DNA of 8,134 nt from Candidatus Saccharibacteria bacterium UBA4727 (GCA_002404195.1 DHJF01000045.1:15569-23702), one strand, 5' to 3'. Shown: positions 1 through 5,722, counted from the stretch's first letter. A program made the numbers and translations. The notes: generated by a model not told the origin, from the letters alone.

Positions 1-19
1 GAGGTGGTATTTTTAAATG

Positions 20-351
20 GGCAGTCCGTCGATAAGCCGGGTTTTGTCGCGGACGATCATCTATCTAGCCTGGTAGTTGCCTACCAAATCAAGCGGGTAT
101 CGACCTGCGGACGAATCGCCCTTTATGCAGATCTCCTTGCAGCCGACAGGGTTTACCTTCACGCCATGTCACCATGGTATGCTGTGAGCTCTTACCTCAC
201 TCGTTTCATCTTTTCCCTTTGACAGGTAGTTTCGTTTCTGTGGCACTTTCCCTAGGGTCACCCCCGGTCGCCGTTAGCGACTGTCGTATCCTATGCTGCC
301 CGGACTTTCCTCTTACGGCTTACGCCGCAAGCGATCGCCTAACGAACTGCT
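20..351 (-). ncRNA. rnpB: RNase P RNA (bacterial type A-like)
   Basis: This is the catalytic RNA of RNase P, which cuts the 5' leader from precursor tRNAs. Read on the minus strand it has the conserved P4 5' segment GAGGAAAGUCCGGGC at 298-312 and the GUGCCACAGAAACG segment around 234-246. The GGUAAACCC element lies near 149-157. Close to the 3' end come GGCUAGAUAGAUGA and then ACAAAACCCGGCUUAUCG (about 30-47), all close to the E. coli M1 pattern. The ends are set by P1: GCAGUUCGU (342-350) pairs with ACGGACUGC (21-29), nine pairs with one G-U. A UGGUAG-GCAA-CUACCA hairpin with a GNRA loop sits at 71-86. The length of about 330 nt is at the short end for the family. The exact 3' end and any terminator lie at the window edge and are uncertain. 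The gene begins about 17 bases after the RNase H fusion gene stops. Confidence 0.95.
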
Positions 352-359
352 TATAATCT

Positions 360-365
360 AGTATA
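360..365 (-). promoter_or_regulatory. Probable -10 box of rnpB
   Basis: TATACT on the minus strand lies 9-10 bases upstream of the predicted 5' end of the RNase P RNA. It falls just past the stop codon (368-370) of the upstream fusion gene. The best -35 candidate, TTAACG at 385-390, would lie inside that coding region with a long 19-base spacer, so the -35 assignment is weak. Stable-RNA output independent of the upstream mRNA is the inferred role. Confidence 0.5.
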
Positions 366-367
366 CC

Positions 368-1234
368 CTATTCCTGGGCATGAGCGTTAAGTATCTTATT
401 CACCATGCCGTCCGCCAAGCGGTTAAACTCACGTTTAACGTGCGTAAATGTCACCTTATCGAACTGAGCGACTAATTCCCGGATACGCTCATGAATTGGC
501 CAGAGCTCACGGTTTTTTATTGTATAAACGCCGTTCATTTGATTCACCACCAGCATACTATCAATCCGAAAATCAATACGCTTCACGCCCAGCTCAAGCG
601 CTTTTTCTAATCCTAGCTGTACACCATGGTATTCAGCTTGATTATTGGTCGTAATGCCAAGATAGCTGCCACCCTCGTGAATCACCTGCTCAATTTCATC
701 CATCACCACAAAGCCGGCAGCTGACGGTCCTGGGTTGCCCCGCGAGCCACCGTCTGAATAAATAATAATGTGCGAAGCATCTGTTGTTTTCTCATCATCA
801 TTATGTAGCAGCGTACCTGTTGTTGTCGGCATGACTGAATGTTGTAATAAATGCAATATTTGTCGTGTTGCATCTGTTAATACATCACGTTGTATATTTT
901 GCATCGCTTCCCAATGAAAATGATCATAACTTTGACTGAGAGAAAGTTTATCTTTTGTTTGTTTTAAACCAATCACATAGACAATGCAAATATGCTGGAC
1001 CTCGTGGTCATAATCACTGAACGACGTCGTGTCCGTTAGCTGAATCGTCTCGGCGACCAGTCCCGTCGCGCGCGCTACATGTCTGGCAATCGCATCCACC
1101 GGCTGTTCGTCGTCGATTGACCCACCCGGTAGCTCATATTTACCGACTACTTCAGGTCGACCGTCCGATCGCCGCAATAATAAGATCTTGCCGTTACTTC
1201 GTATAATAGCTCGGACTGAAATACGCTGCTTCAC
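368..1234 (-). CDS. Nudix-like domain fused to RNase HI
   Basis: This is a 288-residue two-domain protein. Residues about 1-130 have the Nudix fold pattern. The box position (37-59) starts well (GGSIDDE, G37 to E43, then R51), but the REUxEExGU core reads RHVARATGL: the three metal-binding glutamates are H52, R55 and A56. Hydrolase activity is therefore doubtful. After a linker (about 133-154), residues 156-285 form an RNase HI domain with all four acidic residues in place: D161 (SDGGSRGNPGP), E201 (NNQAEY), D225 (RIDSMLVV) and D275 (NRLADG). This domain should cut RNA in RNA/DNA hybrids in the cytoplasm. The start is GTG at 1232-1234, because the in-frame upstream stretch meets TAG after five codons; no strong Shine-Dalgarno is visible. 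The gene lies between the putative structured RNA and rnpB. The RNase H call is secure; the Nudix-like part may bind a nucleotide or RNA, which is inference. Confidence 0.9.
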   Translation of the reverse strand: MKQRISVRAIIRSNGKILLLRRSDGRPEVVGKYELPGGSIDDEQPVDAIARHVARATGLVAETIQLTDTTSFSDYDHEVQHICIVYVIGLKQTKDKLSLSQSYDHFHWEAMQNIQRDVLTDATRQILHLLQHSVMPTTTGTLLHNDDEKTTDASHIIIYSDGGSRGNPGPSAAGFVVMDEIEQVIHEGGSYLGITTNNQAEYHGVQLGLEKALELGVKRIDFRIDSMLVVNQMNGVYTIKNRELWPIHERIRELVAQFDKVTFTHVKREFNRLADGMVNKILNAHAQE

Positions 1235-1273
1235 TACTATCCATACTTTCTATTTTAGAGCTGTCTTGTCATC

Positions 1274-1282
1274 ATTCTACCA
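1274..1282 (-). promoter_or_regulatory. Candidate extended -10 promoter for the RNase H fusion gene
   Basis: The minus strand reads TGGTAGAAT, an extended -10 (TGn + TAGAAT, five of six to TATAAT), about 40 bases before the GTG start. It lies just downstream of the U-tract that ends the structured RNA, so it could restart transcription for the fusion gene. No good -35 is present. Confidence 0.35.
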
Positions 1283-1292
1283 TTTTCGCATC

Positions 1293-1449
1293 AAAAAAGT
1301 CCTAAGGAATCACTGTCGATGCTGACGTTCCCCGCGTAAATGCAAGGTGGGTATTCTCAAAACATTTCCAGGGAAATGAATCATTTGAACTCCCTATCAA
1401 ATATGATATTCAGGAAAATCATATACATCTCGGCGTCCCCTAGGACACT
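1293..1449 (-). ncRNA. Putative structured non-coding RNA, 6S-like or unassigned
   Basis: I do not recognise a named family. The transcript inferred from the upstream promoter begins near 1449. Its 5' end GUCCUAGGGGA (1436-1446) pairs over 11 consecutive positions (two G-U) with UUCCUUAGGAC (1299-1309), and six U residues (1293-1298) follow at once, as at an intrinsic terminator. Inside, GAUGU (1425-1429) pairs with GCAUC (1318-1322). That helix encloses three hairpins: AUAUGAU/AUCAUAU (1401-1424); a long arm from GGG 1392-1394 to CCC 1349-1351, capped by CAUUUC-CCUG-GAAAUG; and CCUUGC/GCGGGG (1330-1347). Size, closing helix and free-standing promoter recall 6S RNA, but the branched interior differs from the usual rod. 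A riboswitch or attenuator leader for the RNase H fusion gene is the main alternative. It lacks the hallmarks of tmRNA and of SRP RNA. Confidence 0.5.
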
Positions 1450-1453
1450 TCTT

Positions 1454-1462
1454 ATTATAGCA
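1454..1462 (-). promoter_or_regulatory. Extended -10 promoter of the structured RNA
   Basis: The minus strand reads TGCTATAAT, a perfect TATAAT with the extended TGn element. It is placed to start transcription near 1447-1450. It lies between the stop codon of the M50 protease gene and the structured RNA. The -35 region (TATTTT near 1477-1482, 17-base spacer) is poor, which is usual for extended -10 promoters. Confidence 0.6.
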
Positions 1463-1463
1463 C

Positions 1464-2096
1464 TTATGCGACACCGAAAATATGGCCGAAGACCGCAACG
1501 AAGAAGTTAATTGCCGCCAGCATGTAGGTGCCTATGAGCTTACCCCCCAGCAAAACAACGAAGAGCACTACGATCAAACCATACCGCTCAATCGTCTCCA
1601 TAATCCGACGGACGAACTCTGGTGCGAGCGCGTATAAGACGCGTGAACCGTCAAGCGGCGGCAATGGCAGCATATTGAAGACAAAAAAGCCAAGGTTAAC
1701 AGCGACAGTCGTCGTTAAGACGAGAGACAAAAAGCCACTCTGCGGCGTCCCGCAAAGGACAAAAATACCGAATACGACAAAGGCGATAAGAAAGTTCGTC
1801 AGCGGACCGGCAAGCGCCACCAGCGCCGCACCCCATTCATCGTATTTAACTCGATCTGGGTTAAATGGCACCGGCTTAGCGCCACCAAAAATAGGCAGTC
1901 CAGCAAGTGCCAACACAACCGGTAATATCAACGTCAAGAATGGGTCAATATGCTTGATAGGATTGAGTGTCAGGCGACCTTGCAGCTTCGCTGTGTCATC
2001 ACCCAAAAAGTAGGCCATATAGCCGTGCATCGCCTCGTGAAGCGTCATAGAGGCTAAGATTACACCAATCACCACTGCAATATATTCAATATTCAT
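1464..2096 (-). CDS. M50 family site-2-type intramembrane zinc metalloprotease
   Basis: This is a 210-residue polytopic membrane protein of the M50B (site-2 protease/SpoIVFB-like) group, which cuts membrane-embedded substrates. The zinc site is complete: HEAMH (H20, E21, H24) in the first membrane segment, and NMLPLPPLDG (141-150) with the third ligand D149. GGAKPVP (71-77) and AGPLTNF (96-102) are further family landmarks. Hydrophobic segments lie near 5-30, 52-70, 92-115, 122-142 and 172-208. There is no PDZ or CBS domain, which matches the small 'site-2 protease family protein' common in bacteria; the substrate cannot be told. The ATG start has only a weak purine stretch (AAGAAGAG) directly before it. 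The gene begins 28 bases after the winged-helix/Nudix gene ends, on the same strand, so the two are probably cotranscribed. A TATACT at 2105-2110 might add a local promoter with a very short leader. Confidence 0.93.
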   Translation of the reverse strand: MNIEYIAVVIGVILASMTLHEAMHGYMAYFLGDDTAKLQGRLTLNPIKHIDPFLTLILPVVLALAGLPIFGGAKPVPFNPDRVKYDEWGAALVALAGPLTNFLIAFVVFGIFVLCGTPQSGFLSLVLTTTVAVNLGFFVFNMLPLPPLDGSRVLYALAPEFVRRIMETIERYGLIVVLFVVLLGGKLIGTYMLAAINFFVAVFGHIFGVA

Positions 2097-2124
2097 CTCT
2101 TCTTAGTATACAGGAAGACGGGTG

Positions 2125-2835
2125 TTAGTATTCTGACTCGCTATAGTAAAATTCACGTTCAGCGAAAGTGACGCCGCTGGCAATCAGTTGCATGATATCA
2201 TCAACATTCGTAAAGCGCTCACTCTGTTGTTGAAATTCAGTAGCAGTCATCCATGCATTACATCCGCCTTCGAACTCTTCCGTCAGAATCCCATTCACAG
2301 TACTCGTGTATGTGCAGAGAAACAATTTGTCTTCCAGCAGTCGCTTGGTTTGCTCATCATAGTCGCGCACATGATAGAGTAGTCGATGCTCTGGTGTACC
2401 GGTTAAACCAGTCTCCTCCAACAACTCACGCTGGGCCGTTTCGCCAACAGTCTCACCCCAACGCATCTTACCCTGAGGCAATCCCCAAAATCCAAAATAG
2501 GGATTTTTGAGTCGCTGCTGAAACAAAAATTCACGCTCCCCTGTCGGTGGAGTCCGTTCAACAATGATCACCGCTGATATTTTTGGCTGTTTTTCGATTT
2601 CGTTTTCATCAGTATCCATACGGTTAGCGTACTCTTTTCCCTTGCTGCTCAAACTGTACCGAATACCAGATTTTTCAACGTAGCCCTCGTCAACTAACTT
2701 TTTAATATGAAAATTAAAATGGTCGCTCGTCATAGCAGTTGTCTTTTGAACCTCGGCAAAACTAGCCGAGGGCGTAAACAAGAGATGTCGCAAGACGGTA
2801 ATTTGGGCTGGGTGGGCATTTGGTTCGTAACTCAT
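2125..2835 (-). CDS. Winged-helix domain fused to Nudix hydrolase
   Basis: This is a 236-residue protein. Residues about 8-75 look like a winged helix of the ArsR/MarR kind: a recognition-helix-like stretch (SDHFNFHIKKLVDEGYVEK) is followed by a wing ending in SLSSKGKEY. A short acidic linker (74-82) leads to a Nudix domain (85-215). Its box is intact: G122, E128, and REllEETGL at 136-144 with E137, E140 and E141. The Nudix part should hydrolyse or bind a nucleoside diphosphate linked to another group; the substrate is not readable. Known Nudix regulators such as NrtR have Nudix first and winged helix last, so this order is reversed. The start is ATG with a strong Shine-Dalgarno, AAGGAGG, four bases upstream. 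It is divergent from rpmB and probably cotranscribed with the M50 protease gene. A 15-base inverted repeat lies just upstream. Either a regulator or an enzyme with a nucleic-acid-binding domain is possible. Confidence 0.88.
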   Translation of the reverse strand: MSYEPNAHPAQITVLRHLLFTPSASFAEVQKTTAMTSDHFNFHIKKLVDEGYVEKSGIRYSLSSKGKEYANRMDTDENEIEKQPKISAVIIVERTPPTGEREFLFQQRLKNPYFGFWGLPQGKMRWGETVGETAQRELLEETGLTGTPEHRLLYHVRDYDEQTKRLLEDKLFLCTYTSTVNGILTEEFEGGCNAWMTATEFQQQSERFTNVDDIMQLIASGVTFAEREFYYSESEY

Positions 2836-2850
2836 AGTTCCTCCTTAGTA

Positions 2851-2865
2851 TCGCCTATATGGCGA
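2851..2865. promoter_or_regulatory. Inverted repeat upstream of the winged-helix/Nudix gene
   Basis: TCGCC-TATAT-GGCGA is a perfect 15-base palindrome (5-base arms) centred 23 bases upstream of the ATG and just before the Shine-Dalgarno. Its position would suit an autoregulatory operator for the winged-helix protein. That is inference from placement; a palindrome of this length can also arise by chance. Confidence 0.3.
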
Positions 2866-2920
2866 ATTACCCCAAGCATAACGAAATAAGTAGTCCGTAA
2901 CTAGTAAAGCCGGCTTCACC

Positions 2921-2949
2921 TTGACGATTCACCCAAAAAGGGTTACACT
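2921..2949 (+). promoter_or_regulatory. Sigma-70-type promoter of rpmB
   Basis: TTGACG (2921-2926) and TACACT (2944-2949) are separated by exactly 17 bases. They match five of six and four of six positions of the -35 and -10 consensus. Transcription should start near 2956, giving a leader of about 30 bases. The spacer holds a small inverted repeat, ACCC-AAAAA-GGGT (2931-2943). Confidence 0.65.
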
Positions 2950-2986
2950 GGTACAGATTGTAAAAAATAAGTGGAAGTAATAAATT

Positions 2987-3190
2987 ATGACAGCACGATG
3001 TGAACTCACCGGAAAAGGCAAACAGTTTGGCCATAATGTCAGCTTCTCTTTGCGTCGCACTAAGCGCGTCTTTAAACCTAACCTACAAAAGAAGACTTTT
3101 ATGGTTGATGGTCAAAAAGTAACGATGGTTCTGAGCACTCAGGCTATTCGTACGCTAAAGAAAAAAGGCATTCTAGCAAAAGCTATCTAG
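2987..3190 (+). CDS. rpmB: Large-subunit ribosomal protein bL28
   Basis: This is a 67-residue basic protein of the 50S ribosomal subunit. It shows the bL28 pattern from the start: MTARCELTGKGKQFGHNVSF, then RRTKRVFKPNLQ (23-34), then a basic C-terminal part with STQAIRTLKKKG (50-61). The length is within the family's usual range of roughly 60-80. Only one cysteine (C5) is present, so this is not a full zinc-ribbon form. It is the only rightward gene in the window and stands alone, with its own promoter and a terminator 11 bases after its stop. The start ATG has a modest GGAAG Shine-Dalgarno nine bases upstream. Confidence 0.95.
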   Translation: MTARCELTGKGKQFGHNVSFSLRRTKRVFKPNLQKKTFMVDGQKVTMVLSTQAIRTLKKKGILAKAI

Positions 3191-3201
3191 ATATCTCTTA
3201 T

Positions 3202-3241
3202 CTATAAAATAACCCCGCTAAATAGCGGGGTTATTTTATAG
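3202..3241. terminator. Bidirectional intrinsic terminator
   Basis: A perfect inverted repeat has 19-base arms (3202-3220 and 3223-3241) around an AA centre. The core is a GC-rich CCCCGCTA/TAGCGGGG stem flanked by A-rich and T-rich tails (ATAAAATAA / TTATTTTAT). It gives a U-rich end in both directions. It lies between the stop of rpmB and the stop of the MBL-fold gene, which converge here, so it can end both transcripts. Confidence 0.92.
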
Positions 3242-3255
3242 TGCAGCACTACTCA

Positions 3256-3894
3256 CTAACTGCGAGTTACTTCAACAACAGTCAGTACTGGAGGCAAGGC
3301 TGCGCTTGATTTCACTTTATACTTAGCAACTGTTTCAACCGGTGCGCCAAGCTCTTTGACGAAGGTCTCAAGCGGGTCTTGTGAAACTTCGTACTTGAGT
3401 GCATCATCGGCATAATGAATCGGAATAACTACTTTCGGGTCAATCTGACGGAGCAGACCAACGGCACTAGTAGCGTCGAGTGTGTAACCGTTGCCGCCGA
3501 TAGGGACAACCAGAATGTCAACAACACCGATGTTCTCAAGTTGCTCTTCAGTGAGCTTAATCGGTGAGATATTGCCGACAAGAACAATCCGGACATCACC
3601 AACTTCAATACGATACACTGTTGTCTGCTTTTCATCTGTCTCGGCATCAAGATGGCGCGTTGCCGCAATGCCACGAATAGAAAAATCACCAATCTCATAC
3701 TCGCCAGGGCCTTCGATATTCAAAAGAGCATCCTTGTCGTTAGTCGCGAAACGAGCTTCGGTTGCCAGCTCAATAACGTCTTTGCCCGCAAGGTCATGCA
3801 GCCCAATAAGCGATAGCTTTGGATCAGCGACAAGGGTTGTCTTTTTCGTAGCAATGACAACGCCGTTGCCGCCTTTATATTCAATATCAAACAT
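3256..3894 (-). CDS. MBL-fold (COG2220/Lactamase_B_3-like) protein, metal site apparently lost
   Basis: This 212-residue protein follows the layout of the short MBL-fold proteins common in candidate-phyla bacteria: a VxADP strand (22-25), GPGEYEIG (62-69), TEEQLENIGVVDILVVPIGG (115-134) and KVVIPIHY (154-161). In active relatives the HxHxDH zinc motif would lie around residues 43-53; here that stretch reads LATEARFATND, with no histidine. The later GD motif appears as VGNI (106-109), with Asn for the metal-bridging Asp. H81 and H160 may be remnants of the site. I infer a pseudoenzyme or a scaffold/binding role; the alignment is from memory of the family. The start ATG has a good Shine-Dalgarno, AAGGAG, five bases upstream, which abuts the stop of the preceding gene (9 bases between the genes). 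It is the last gene of the six-gene run and ends 14 bases before the terminator. Confidence 0.8.
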   Translation of the reverse strand: MFDIEYKGGNGVVIATKKTTLVADPKLSLIGLHDLAGKDVIELATEARFATNDKDALLNIEGPGEYEIGDFSIRGIAATRHLDAETDEKQTTVYRIEVGDVRIVLVGNISPIKLTEEQLENIGVVDILVVPIGGNGYTLDATSAVGLLRQIDPKVVIPIHYADDALKYEVSQDPLETFVKELGAPVETVAKYKVKSSAALPPVLTVVEVTRS

Positions 3895-3905
3895 ATATTC
3901 TCCTT

Positions 3906-4496
3906 TTACTCTGTCTTCAGTATAGTGTCGGTATCAACCAGTACGGCATGTTTACCATTTAGTATCTCTGTAATAAATTTATCACGAACACTCAAACGGT
4001 AATAGAACTCGTCATAATTGAGAATAGCATAGTTCAACTCGCGAGACTCACTCGCCTCGATTTGCTTGACGACATTCCGTAGTTTCACCGTTGGTATTTC
4101 GCCGACGAGCAACAGATCGACATCACTCGTTGAGCCCTTCACCAGTACACCAGCAAGAAGCGCCAGACGAACACCAGGTAGCTGCACGACAGCATCTTGC
4201 CAGATATGTTCATGGGGCGATTCGTGCATAGGCTCAATCGGCTCATCAGCAAAAATAGCCCGAAACGGCACATAGTAGTCATATCGTTGATTCACTTCGT
4301 AGTATAGCTTGTTATCGGCGCTGTCACTGGTGATAACACCAACTGCTTGCATATTCGCGAGTTCGCGACGGACTGAATTTATTTGTTCATCAATCAAACG
4401 AGTAATCTCGCGTACGTAAAAAGCCTTACCTGGATTGTTCAGGAAAAGGTGAAGTAATTTTACTCTCGTTTTTGAACCAAATAGTGCGTCAATCAA
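3906..4496 (-). CDS. Winged-helix protein with nucleotidyltransferase-like domain
   Basis: This is a 196-residue protein of unknown specific function. Residues about 5-70 form a winged helix (SKTRVKLLHLFLNNPGKAFYVREITRLI..., with wing NKLYYEVN at 62-69). Residues about 100-190 resemble the MNT/Pol-beta nucleotidyltransferase fold: LALLAGVLVKGSTSDVDLLLVGE has the metal-binding D125-x-D127, and LNYAILNYDEFYYRL follows. The usual GS motif ahead of DxD is altered (GV at 116-117), so catalysis is uncertain. Similar wHTH/NTase proteins are often filed as transcriptional regulators or as toxin-antitoxin-like NTases; no HEPN partner lies next to it. The start is TTG (4494-4496) with Shine-Dalgarno GAGGT six bases upstream, and no in-frame ATG is available before the upstream stop. 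It sits 42 bases after miaA and 9 bases before the MBL-fold gene. Confidence 0.75.
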   Translation of the reverse strand: MIDALFGSKTRVKLLHLFLNNPGKAFYVREITRLIDEQINSVRRELANMQAVGVITSDSADNKLYYEVNQRYDYYVPFRAIFADEPIEPMHESPHEHIWQDAVVQLPGVRLALLAGVLVKGSTSDVDLLLVGEIPTVKLRNVVKQIEASESRELNYAILNYDEFYYRLSVRDKFITEILNGKHAVLVDTDTILKTE

Positions 4497-4526
4497 TTTT
4501 CTACCTCGGATAACTTTCGTGTTCTT

Positions 4527-4535
4527 ATGATATCA
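4527..4535 (-). promoter_or_regulatory. Possible internal promoter (extended -10) after miaA
   Basis: The minus strand reads TGATATCAT (TGn + TATCAT, five of six to TATAAT) in the short gap after miaA. It would give a leader of about 24 bases to the winged-helix/nucleotidyltransferase gene. No convincing -35 is seen. It could allow the last two genes to be expressed apart from thrS-miaA. Confidence 0.3.
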
Positions 4536-4538
4536 CGC

Positions 4539-5423
4539 TTAGTCTCCGTTGGCGAGCCTTTGCTCCAGGCGGTCTTTCGCCTCTGCTAGCGGGAGCCACG
4601 TCGTAAACGAACTCCGTCGCATCCAGGCAAGTTGACGCTTCGCCAGTCGCCAATCAAGCGTTGCATTTTTTACCTTTATTTCAGCGAGCGTCGCCTTCCC
4701 TAACAGATAGTCGCGAACGAGCGGATAGATATTACCCGTCATGGCGGCATTATCCCAGCCATACTTTTCGCCCAATAAAGTTGCTTCATCTACAACACCA
4801 TCCTCAAATAGTTGTTCAGATCGTTTAGCAATACGTTGACGTAGAATCTCTCTATCCGTTGCGATTCCCACAATAATGCTTGTGCTTATCGGTGTCATCT
4901 TCTTGAGAGGAATTCGATTGTTCTGCTCGATAGCGCGTATGACATAGCGCTTGTTCTTATCGTTTTCGGGCAACCGTATGTTGTTGTCTCTACAATAGTT
5001 GTGCAGCGCCTCAAGTGAGAAGCTTTCAAGCCAGGCTCGCTGCGTCGGGTCGGCCGCTGGGCCAAATTGATAATCGAAGACGACTGCATCGACATACAAG
5101 CCAGTCCCGCCGACTAAAAACGGAATGTGGCCACGAGCGCGAATTTCTTCTATTTTTTGCTGGGCGTACTGTTTAAAATCGGCAGCACTAAATGGCTGGC
5201 CAGGCTCAATCAAATCAAGTCCCCAGTGCGACACAAGTGCCCGCTCGGCGGCCGTTGGCTTCGCTGTGCCAATATCCATACCTTTGTAGATAGTACGCGA
5301 ATCGGCACAAATAATCTCGCCCTTGTAATGAGCGGCGAGTTCGATCGCAAGGCTCGTCTTGCCACTGGCAGTGGGACCAGTGATCACAATGAGTGGTAGT
5401 TTTTCTAAAGACTCGGCTGCCAT
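4539..5423 (-). CDS. miaA: tRNA dimethylallyltransferase
   Basis: MiaA adds a dimethylallyl group to N6 of A37 in tRNAs reading codons that begin with U, the first step toward i6A/ms2i6A. The protein has 294 residues, normal for the family. Visible motifs are the P-loop GPTASGKT (16-23), ADSRTIYKGMDIGTAKP (40-56), LVGGTGLYVDA (103-113), KRYVIRAIE (158-166) and the C-terminal AKRQLAWMRR (261-270). The DSxQVY motif of most MiaA carries Thr in place of Gln here; I recall this variant in related candidate-phyla proteins. The start ATG is preceded by AAGGA six bases upstream and lies within the end of the ATL gene (19-base overlap), which points to coupled translation. No miaB is present in the window. 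Confidence 0.96.
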   Translation of the reverse strand: MAAESLEKLPLIVITGPTASGKTSLAIELAAHYKGEIICADSRTIYKGMDIGTAKPTAAERALVSHWGLDLIEPGQPFSAADFKQYAQQKIEEIRARGHIPFLVGGTGLYVDAVVFDYQFGPAADPTQRAWLESFSLEALHNYCRDNNIRLPENDKNKRYVIRAIEQNNRIPLKKMTPISTSIIVGIATDREILRQRIAKRSEQLFEDGVVDEATLLGEKYGWDNAAMTGNIYPLVRDYLLGKATLAEIKVKNATLDWRLAKRQLAWMRRSSFTTWLPLAEAKDRLEQRLANGD

Positions 5424-5722
5424 CGTCGTTCCTTAAAATCAATAACAATAAAATCATCTGTACATACCGTACCTTCAGCTTCGAGCAATTGCCGCTGTTC
5501 CTCGCGTCCACCGTGGAATCCAGAAGCGAGTCCGCCGAAGCGATTCACTAGTCGGTGCCACGGTAGCTCAGTCGGACCATGATGCGCAATACCGCCAACA
5601 ATGCGCGAGGCAGCAGCGTGACCTGATAGCCCCGCCAAATCCCCATAGGTCGTTACCTGCCCACGCGGAACCTGCTTCATTAGCTCATATACCCGTTCCT
5701 TAAAATTACTATTGCCATTCAT
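5405..5722 (-). CDS. Alkyltransferase-like (ATL) protein, MGMT family
   Basis: This 105-residue protein has the size and sequence of ATL/COG3695 proteins. It carries the DNA-binding winged helix of O6-methylguanine-DNA methyltransferase, with the sensing Tyr (VTTYGDLA, Y26) and the intercalating Arg finger (AASRIVGG, R40). At the active site PCHR is replaced by PWHR (54-57), so Trp stands in for the alkyl-accepting Cys. Such proteins bind O6-alkylguanine in DNA and hand it to nucleotide excision repair rather than repairing it themselves. The loop GLASGFHGG (64-72) is the usual follow-on. The start ATG has no Shine-Dalgarno and lies inside the end of the upstream HAD gene (14-base overlap). 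Its own end overlaps miaA by 19 bases. Translation is therefore likely coupled in both directions. Confidence 0.92.
   Translation of the reverse strand: MNGNSNFKERVYELMKQVPRGQVTTYGDLAGLSGHAAASRIVGGIAHHGPTELPWHRLVNRFGGLASGFHGGREEQRQLLEAEGTVCTDDFIVIDFKERRWQPSL

Noticed and set aside
4..356. Two overlapping rightward open frames (4-222 and 174-356)
   Set aside because: They lie across the RNase P RNA gene, which explains the whole stretch on the opposite strand, and they have no protein-like features.
1381..1428. A 15-codon leftward open frame with GGGGA upstream, inside the structured RNA
   Set aside because: The GGGGA and the start region are consumed by the closing helices, and the peptide has no recognisable feature. 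A leader peptide is not excluded but is unsupported.
1528..2013. A 161-codon rightward open frame
   Set aside because: It is antisense to the M50 protease gene, whose catalytic motifs are intact. Its Ser/Thr/Lys-rich, low-information translation is typical of a shadow frame.
2847..2875. TTGGGG and GATACT spaced 17 bases apart as a promoter for the winged-helix/Nudix gene
   Set aside because: Transcription would start within or after the Shine-Dalgarno, leaving the strong AAGGAGG unused. The real promoter is probably further upstream and I could not place it.
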